Assembly (NCBI GenBank): GCA_001599755.1
Contig: BCHX01000008.1
Coordinates: 2,976,001-3,040,000, forward strand
Length of the DNA: 64,000 bases
DNA from: Gliomastix tumulicola
Taxonomy: Eukaryota; Ascomycota; Sordariomycetes; Hypocreales; Bionectriaceae
Direction: 5' to 3'
In this document: one piece after another, positions 57,601 through 64,000 of the stretch
How the letters are laid out: the number at the start of each line of letters is the position of its first letter
How positions within the stretch are numbered: the stretch's first letter is position 1
Program-made: the position numbers and the translations under genes
The notes under the pieces: generated by a model
Databases searched by the model: none
Seen by the model: the letters and a program-made list of their open reading frames with translations, nothing else
Told to the model about the DNA's origin: nothing

Positions 57601-58569
57601 AGCAGCTCATAATCCGGGGTACGACTTCGCGTGTCCCTCGCCTACCAACAGCTGAGAAAGCACCTGGACTTCAGCCGGTGCATTATTCACGCAGTGCTTC
57701 CACAGTGCTCCCGCAGTGATTCCACTGCAGCCAATCCCGTATACATACGACGCTTCCCCCACCTGGTCTGGAAGCCAAGCGCCCTGCAATCCACAGGCGA
57801 CCTTTACCAAAAGCTGCAGCGGGACATCCACTGCACTTGTCACGAATCATTGACCTAAACGGTGGTGGACAACTGGACCACAGTGGCCCGGCCCTCCTAC
57901 AACAAGTCGCCCCTCGCCCTCCTGGCCTGTGATCGGCTCTCCCCAAGCAAATCCATCCCCTTTCTCCCCCCCAAGGAAGCACACCAGGGGATCGCCCCTG
58001 TCCGCCGACCCGTGACCTCATAACTGTCTTGATCCCCTTCCTCTCCACCCTCTTCTGCTTCTCGATCTTGACTTCCTGCATCCTCCTTCATATACACACC
58101 TCTTTGCTTGTTTTTGTTTTTGTTCTTCCTCGCCTTGGTTTTGTCTCCCTCCTTCCTCCGCCTTCGCATCCACCCCGACATCTCCTCGGTTCTTTGAGAG
58201 AACATCGACGCACACCCTTCGACACTCGTTCCTAGAGGCACGCTCTGGCCTCCTCGAACGCCCATCTGCCAGCGGGTTCGTGCCTTTAATTACGGTTACG
58301 ATCCTCTTCCAGCCACGCCACACGACCCTTTTGGCTCCCGTTCTGCCAAACGGCCTCCGGTTAGACTTCGCCTAAGATACACCAGTTACAGACTTTCCAC
58401 CGCCGACAACATTATTCCTTCTTTCACCCTTCGACCATTCAACTATTACACATCCGCCCCTGTTCGGCTCTCGTTCTTAATTCCGCCGCGAAAACTTTTC
58501 CCGGCGTCCCTGGAGAACGACCGGCTGCGTTAATGCACAGCATCGACCCCCGGTTCACCAACAGCCAAA
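51699..58569. other. 6.9-kb gene-free region upstream of the J-protein gene
   Basis: No supported open frame. Features seen are T25 at 52584-52608, (AAGC)n at about 52225-52242, poly-G near 53680, a GAGAC pentamer array near 57558-57578, and a strongly pyrimidine-rich last kilobase (57.9-58.5 kb). The final kilobase looks like a fungal promoter and leader of the J-protein gene. The remainder may be distal regulatory DNA or non-coding transcription units. Confidence 0.55.
52584..52608. repeat. poly-T homopolymer (25 nt)
   Basis: Twenty-five consecutive T in gene-free DNA. Confidence 0.9.
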
Positions 58570-58682
58570 ATGAGCCCCCTAACACCGGATCCGTACAAGA
58601 TATTGGGCGTGCCCAAGGATGCGCAGATTGGAGAGATCCGATCGGCGCATCGGAAGCTGGTGCTCAAGTGCCACCCCGATAA
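58533..58682 (+). other. upstream ORF overlapping the J-protein start
   Basis: An ATG at 58533 opens a 49-codon frame, out of frame with the main start at 58570, that stops at 58680-58682 inside the J-domain sequence. If present in the mRNA it should reduce translation of the main frame. A possible acceptor (TAATGCACAG, ending 58540) could remove it as part of a 5'-leader intron. Confidence 0.4.
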
Positions 58683-60390
58683 GGTGCAAGACCCAGAGCT
58701 CAAGGCCCTGAAGCAGGACGAGTTCCAGAAGGTGCAGCAGGCCTACGAGATCCTGAGCGACGAGAACGAGCGGGCGCGGTACGATGACACTGTGCAGTTG
58801 GCCGAGCTGCGCCGACAGATGCAGCAAAAGGCAAACATCTCAGTGTCTCGTGCAAGTCCCAAGTACCAGGAGTTCGACATCCGAAACGCAGAGCCTCCAA
58901 GCTCGTCGTACAAGTCGAATGGATCTGCACAAATGCCTCCCAACATGCCCAATGTCAAAGTCTACACCACCACGTATCCCCGGTCGTGGGACGATGACAA
59001 CAAGAGACCTACTGCCTCCTCCTCCCGCTACTATGATGGGAATGAGACTGCTCGTTCGTCACGACGCGATACTGCCTATTCAGACCGACCGTCTAAGCGC
59101 GAGGCTGAAAAGGAGCGCGAGCGGAAAGAGGACAAAGAGAGAGAAAGGCGGAAGAGGGAGAAGAAGGAGAGAGAAGAGGAGCTGAGGCGTCAGGAGAAGG
59201 AAGATAAGAAGAAGGAGAAGAAGGCTCGAGAGAAGCAGCGATCCAAGGAAATGAAGCGGGAGACTGAGAGCAGACACAGTCCCTACATCGAAACATGGGA
59301 AGAGGACACGTATGTCCCTAAGCCAGAGAAGAAGAAATCGTCGAGCAGCAAGAAGCATGACGAGAAGAGGGAGCGTTCCTCCCATCGGGAGGATATTCCC
59401 CCTCCGTCCATGCCTCGATATGGATCTGAGGAGCCGTCGTCATCCTTTAAGATGGACAACGCTCGCGCGTACATCCAACAATCCAAGGGTAGCGGTCCTG
59501 AGCGCACCAAGGCTTATCATTCGCAAAACGTGCCGGCCGTGCCGACGCCGCCTCCTGCTGATACTCCTCGTTTCACTCCTCCAGAGGAACCGATCATGCG
59601 GTCGTCTGCTCGACCCCGTCCTTCGTCCAGCGAGATGCCCTCTTCACGAGACAAGTCTTCGTACCAGCGCCCGTCAAGGGAGCGACTCGACGGCCGTGGT
59701 CGTGACGAGCCCATCATCGTCCCCGCATCGCCAGGTCGCCACGCTGGATTCCCACCCAAGATGGCCCATGACTTGAGTGGCTCGCCTCCTCACATCTCCC
59801 AGGTGCACCGGACCAACACGATGCCGGCCTCCACGCCCTCAGCTGCCCGTCCCATTCCGATGGTCAGCCGGTCAAACACCTTCAGCGGAACGTATGACAC
59901 CGCCGAGTCTGCGGCCAACAGGGGTCGCAACCGCAACCGACACCATGCTCAAGTCCGAGAGGAGGATGAGTTCGACGATGCCTACGACCGTCATGACTAC
60001 GATCGTCATGAGTACGACCGTCGGCCTGCTGAGAAGGAGCGCGAGCGCGAGCGTGAGCGTGAGCGTGAGCGTGATCGTGATCGCAAGCACCGCAGCAGCA
60101 AGAAGCATCGATCGCCGGAGCGTGGCACGGAAACGCGCTACCACGTCGACAATGGCCGAGCCAAGCTCTACCACTCTTCGTCGTCCTACAGCCGCAAGCT
60201 GCCTGAGCAGGAGCCCTTCTACTACGAGCCGGGCACATCGAGGCCCGCCGATGCCCATGCTGCCTACAGCAGCTCTGGCTACAAGGTGAAGACATCCAAG
60301 GCGTACAATGTTGGAGATGTCCAATACAGCACGTACCCTTCTCAGAGCAGCAACTACCGAGGGGAATATCAGCCCGTCTACGCCGCATAG
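58570..60390 (+). CDS. DnaJ (J-domain) protein with long charged, disordered tail
   Basis: An intronless gene of 606 residues. Residues 8 to about 72 form a J domain: YKILGVPKDAQIGEIRSAHRKL, the HPD motif at 35-37, FQKVQQAYEILSDENERARYD. There is no Gly/Phe region, zinc-finger or substrate domain, so this is a class C J-protein. The tail contains a Lys/Glu/Arg coiled-coil-like stretch (about 175-240), Pro/Ser-rich sections, and a second Arg/Glu run (RERERERERERDRDRKH) in the last quarter. The J domain should stimulate an Hsp70 ATPase; the charged tail may bind RNA, chromatin or cytoskeleton, which is unknown. The ATG is preceded by AACAGCCAAA, a good fungal context. Confidence 0.92.
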   Translation: MSPLTPDPYKILGVPKDAQIGEIRSAHRKLVLKCHPDKVQDPELKALKQDEFQKVQQAYEILSDENERARYDDTVQLAELRRQMQQKANISVSRASPKYQEFDIRNAEPPSSSYKSNGSAQMPPNMPNVKVYTTTYPRSWDDDNKRPTASSSRYYDGNETARSSRRDTAYSDRPSKREAEKERERKEDKERERRKREKKEREEELRRQEKEDKKKEKKAREKQRSKEMKRETESRHSPYIETWEEDTYVPKPEKKKSSSSKKHDEKRERSSHREDIPPPSMPRYGSEEPSSSFKMDNARAYIQQSKGSGPERTKAYHSQNVPAVPTPPPADTPRFTPPEEPIMRSSARPRPSSSEMPSSRDKSSYQRPSRERLDGRGRDEPIIVPASPGRHAGFPPKMAHDLSGSPPHISQVHRTNTMPASTPSAARPIPMVSRSNTFSGTYDTAESAANRGRNRNRHHAQVREEDEFDDAYDRHDYDRHEYDRRPAEKERERERERERERDRDRKHRSSKKHRSPERGTETRYHVDNGRAKLYHSSSSYSRKLPEQEPFYYEPGTSRPADAHAAYSSSGYKVKTSKAYNVGDVQYSTYPSQSSNYRGEYQPVYAA

Positions 60391-62771
60391 TAGACGTCGT
60401 TGACATGATGCTCTCCTCCCTACCTCTACGGCAGCAAACAATCGCAATCAGCACGATGTCGGTTCAGCGTTCGCCAGCCCGACCACGATCTGAAGGACTT
60501 TGTTCCTCCATCACCTACCGTTTGAAATTTCCAACGTTTCTTGTCTTCTCACGCCCGCTTCAATCGAAGTGAGCCATGTCTTAACGAACACCATGAGCCA
60601 CCCGCTGCAACACTTTTGCTCATATTTATTTATTACCTGCTTGGAATTTTTTTTTTCAGTTTCTGGGGCACGCACGGGGTCTGATTTTTTGCTACTACGA
60701 TGATGACACCCCCCGATCTGCTTGTCCGAGAGACACATCGCGATCAGGGGGGCAGGCAGAGCCAGTCTGTTGTCTATCCACAGACGGGGACTGTGGTGTA
60801 CACTCGATGGTATCGCGCGCGGGAGGGCCTCAGCCGCCTCGACCGCGACGATCCATGCATATCTCACGGGTTGAACCTTGTTTGCGATTTTGATTTTTGA
60901 TTTCTATTTTCCCTCTACCATGTTTTCTCTCAGGGAAGGGCGTCACGGATAATCAGGATACCACCACGACGCTCGTTTTAAGGATTAGGATGAGCGTGAC
61001 GAGATAGATTGGAGACCCAGATGCTAGACCTCAAGACAGGCAGCATGTGATGAGATTTGTGAATATACCTCCTATACGCAACCAAAGCCAAGCAAAAGCT
61101 ATCTGTCCCCAAGTGATTTGCCTTCAGAGTATCTACCGTGAACTTGCTAACGTTGGGGGGATGGGCAGGCATCGAGATTGTCGTAGCCCCCTGTCGAACG
61201 AGGCTGGCTCAGCCACGATTTCACGCGCGGCAGACTAGGGGGAGTGATTTGAGTCACTTGGACTTCTTTGCCGTGGCGAATGACTCGAGAATTCCTCGAA
61301 TGGGCATGTGAATAATGAATGGCCATGGGAGATTCCGCTCGTTATTGTGGACGGGGTGCGAGTCATGGCTATTGGGGATTGTGGTTGGGAGTAATACTAG
61401 TAAGATGCAGCACTGGATTAGCTGGATATTTGCGAGATTAGATAAGCAGCCATGGCGTCTGGCTGACATATTTGCCACCACAGTGTCCTACGTAAATCAT
61501 CACGTATCTATTCTGTCTAGGATATTCACTCTGCAGAACACAGTCCACTCATTCGAAAAAGGTTCGCGACGCGCATTGACGGAAGGGGGGCCCAAGGTTA
61601 TCAAACTCGAGCCCGAGCCAACCCAGACGCCCGTCAGTGATTCATCAAGGGACCCCCGTTTCATTCACACGCGCGCGCGCACTCACGGACCTAGTTCAAG
61701 CCACCGGAGAGCTCTTATCTGCGAGAACTGTGGTGAGACAAGACGGACCTTAGTCATTTCCATCCAGTGCGAAGAAACCGGAGGTTCTGCAAGCACCGGA
61801 GCCGGCGGAGACGGACTTTCACAGAGGCCTTTTTTCGTTGCCCTGTGTGGTGTTACTCGTACCTACGCGGGCTCCTCAGCCAATCCGAGGGGGGTTAAGG
61901 CGTTTGGTGGGATATTAGTAAACGCCGACGGTGTCACCATGTTTGCGTATGCCAAGCGGTTTGACAATCCATCCCTCGAAGAGCATTCCAAATCGAACGA
62001 ACGGGCGAGCGGGCGTATGGGAGAGGACCAGTAATTAGGTCGTAAATTTACGGCCATATCCCCCTGTAGATTAGCACGCACAGTGGTGGCTTGCTGCAGA
62101 GGAGCTGCTAGGGCTGGTGCCAAAACATCCACAAGGCTGTTGGGTAAGCTTAGGTAAGTGACGTAACAGATCAGCGACCCCCATCGTCAAAGGGGGAAGC
62201 ACACATTGTCATAGGTAGCAGCTCGCTTCGGTGATATCACAATCGAGAAGAATGGGAAAAGCCGTGCCGTGCCGAGGGGATGATGCTGACCGTCTGACGT
62301 CCGAAAGCGCGAGAACTACTAACCTACTTCACACTCTTTTCTTTTGCTCCATGCATCGCTGTCCTTTTTTTTTCGCTTTTAGGTGGGAAAAGAATTATTA
62401 TTATTTTTCGCGTTGCTCGCATTGACCCGAATCCGAGAACAGTCGCGACGGCGGGACTCTGGAAACCGAGAACGATTCCACATTCTACAGCGAATGTCTT
62501 GAAGTTCCTTGCCTCCCCCACGTTTTGGGAAATCTTTTGCCGAATACATTGTGTCTGACATTGATTTCTGTATCTGCCTCGCTGTCTGGTAGATTTACCG
62601 ACTTGCGACATTGGGCTGAGGATTTATAGGTGGTACTGAGGGATTCAGACAGCCCCTCGCATGGTGTAGCTCTACCTACTGCTACCCCTCGAAACCCCCA
62701 GGCACCTGTCCGACAGGAGAAAGGAACACAAGCTCCGACGACAAGCAAACACACACACAAACGAAGCAGCC
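60391..62771. other. intergenic, J-protein to sterol acyltransferase
   Basis: The first 600 nt are T-rich 3' flank. A 239-codon open frame (61315-62034) has no domain, no promoter and poor protein-like composition and is treated as chance. The last 300 nt (CA-rich, many ACACAC) look like the leader of the downstream gene. Confidence 0.5.
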
Positions 62772-64000
62772 ATGACCTCGGGCGTCGATCTGGTCAGTGG
62801 CATCGACCACGAGCCCGAGCACGAGCATGTGCTTCGTCCGCGGCCGCGCAAGCCGCAGCACTCGCAGCTGCGGCAGCTGACGAGGATGGCCTCGGACGAG
62901 AGCGACGACAAGACGACGCACCTCGCGACGCCTCTGGAGAATGGGCACGCTAGCGGCGCGACGAGGTACGATACTACTCTCTGACCCTGAGCTCCGGAGG
63001 GGGGAGATACAGAAAGAGAGCAGAAAGCTGACAATGTTGAACAGCGGCCGCTCGACGCCCATCCCCGAGAACGCGCCGCCCTCGGCCAAGTCCCTCTCCG
63101 CCGCCCGGAAGCTCGTCCGCGCCGAGCAGCGCCGCCGCATCTTCCCGACCATCGAGTTCGCCAGCCGCGTCTCGCACTTTGACCCGGCGTCCGACTACCG
63201 CGACTTCCACGGCTTCTTCAACCTCTTCTGGATCGGGCTGGCCATCATGGGCATCACGACAATGCTGCGCAACACCAAGGACACCGGGTTCCCGCTGCAG
63301 ATCAAGATCTGGACCCTCTTCACCGTCAAGCTGTGGCACCTGGCCGTCGCGGACTCGCTCATGGTCGCGACGACGGGCGTCAGCCTGCTGATCCACGGCG
63401 TCGCGCGGAGGAGCGGCGGCGTGTGGACGTGGAAGAGGGGCGGCGTGGTCGTGCAGAGCGTGTACCAGGTGGTCTGGTTCGCCGTCTGGGTCGTCACGCC
63501 GTTCTGGCTCGAGTGGACGTGGACGGCGCAGGTCTTCTTCCTGCTGCACACCATGGTGCTGCTGATGAAGATGCACTCGTACGCCTTTTACAATGGGCAT
63601 CTGTCCGAGACGGAGAAGCGCCTGCAGGAGCTGGACATGCCGACGTCCGACGCCGACCGCGGCCCGGCCTATCTCTACCCGAGCGCCCTCGACGAGCGGC
63701 CCGATCCGCTGGCGAGCATCGACTTCTCTGCTGCTGCTGCTGCTGCCGTCATTGGGAATGGGAACGGGAACGGGAATGGGCATGGGAATGGAAAGGCCAA
63801 GCAGAAGAAGAGCAAGACCGAGCAGCAGCAGCAGCAGCAGCAGCGCCGCGGCTCCGACGACTCCCTCGCCACGACCCGCAGCGCCGACGAGCTCGAGATG
63901 CTCCGCGAAGACCTCGCCCGCGAACTCACCTCGCCCATGGGCAACGTCACGTACCCGGCCAACCTCACCCTCGCCAACTACGCCGACTACCTCCTGTGCC
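62772..64000 (+). CDS. sterol O-acyltransferase (ARE/ACAT, MBOAT family), 3' truncated
   Basis: Partial gene cut by the window edge: exons 62772-62965 and 63045 onward, split by a 79-nt GTACGA..CAG intron; 383 residues are visible. The N-terminus is a cytosolic, disordered tail (to about 80), followed by KLVRAEQRRRIFPTIEFASRVSHFDP and FHGFFNLFWIGLAIMG, the start of the first membrane helix. Further helices lie around the VKLWHLAVADSLMVATTGVSLLI and VYQVVWFAVWVVTPFWLEW regions. MKMHSYAFYNG and the terminal YPANLTLANYADYLLC are hallmarks of yeast Are1/Are2 and ACAT. The catalytic His region lies beyond the edge. The enzyme esterifies sterols at the ER for lipid droplets. A (GN)n and poly-Gln (8) low-complexity insert sits in the loop before the conserved YPANLTL segment. 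Confidence 0.93.

Noticed and set aside
61315..62034. 239-codon ATG-initiated open frame
   Set aside because: No domain, signal or coiled coil, uneven composition (TRARTHGPSSSHRR) and no promoter features. A frame of this length is expected by chance roughly once in a 64-kb, GC-rich window scanned in six frames.

Overview
The window is nuclear DNA of a filamentous ascomycete (Pezizomycotina, most likely a Sordariomycete). Coding exons are GC-rich. Introns are short (46-104 nt) with GTRNGT donors and CTAAC-like branch points. The gene families are typical of these fungi: Zn2Cys6 regulators, a DUF3176 protein, a siderophore MFS transporter, a TeaR-like CaaX protein, a HET-S/NLR pair and a sterol O-acyltransferase. 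Seventeen protein loci can be supported. Where introns are given, the joined exons keep one reading frame from start to stop.

Layout. 1-12.8 kb is almost gene-free, rich in microsatellites and homopolymer runs, and holds one small zinc-ribbon-like protein. 12.9-23.1 kb is gene-dense: a secreted GH49 glucanase (dextranase/isopullulanase family), a Zn2Cys6 factor, a 69-residue protein with an 8-nt first coding exon, an FBPase/SBPase-family phosphatase, a DUF3176 membrane protein and a glutathione S-transferase. 23.2-33.3 kb is sparse and holds a siderophore transporter, with a perfect iron-GATA (SreA/Sre1-type) site upstream, and a small cysteine-containing secreted protein.

33.3-38.8 kb is the most interesting part. 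A 293-residue HET-S homologue (HeLo pore-forming domain plus two C-terminal HRAM amyloid repeats) lies head-to-head with a 1204-residue NACHT NLR whose N-terminus carries a matching HRAM-like motif. By analogy with Podospora NWD2/HET-S, this is a candidate amyloid-signalled cell-death (fungal immunity/incompatibility) module. Here the sensor end is ankyrin-like rather than WD40, and includes a 41-residue pure Glu/Asp run and a membrane-helix-like segment.

39.1-45.6 kb holds an APH-like kinase, an F-box gene broken by one frameshift, a second Zn2Cys6 factor and a leaderless (probably intracellular) GH32 beta-fructofuranosidase convergent with it. 46.8-51.7 kb holds a TeaR-like prenylated polarity protein and a metallophosphoesterase. 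A 6.9-kb gene-free stretch then leads to a J-domain protein (58.6-60.4 kb). The window ends inside a sterol O-acyltransferase. I found no transposon with intact coding capacity, no rRNA, no convincing tRNA and no CRISPR (not expected in a fungus).
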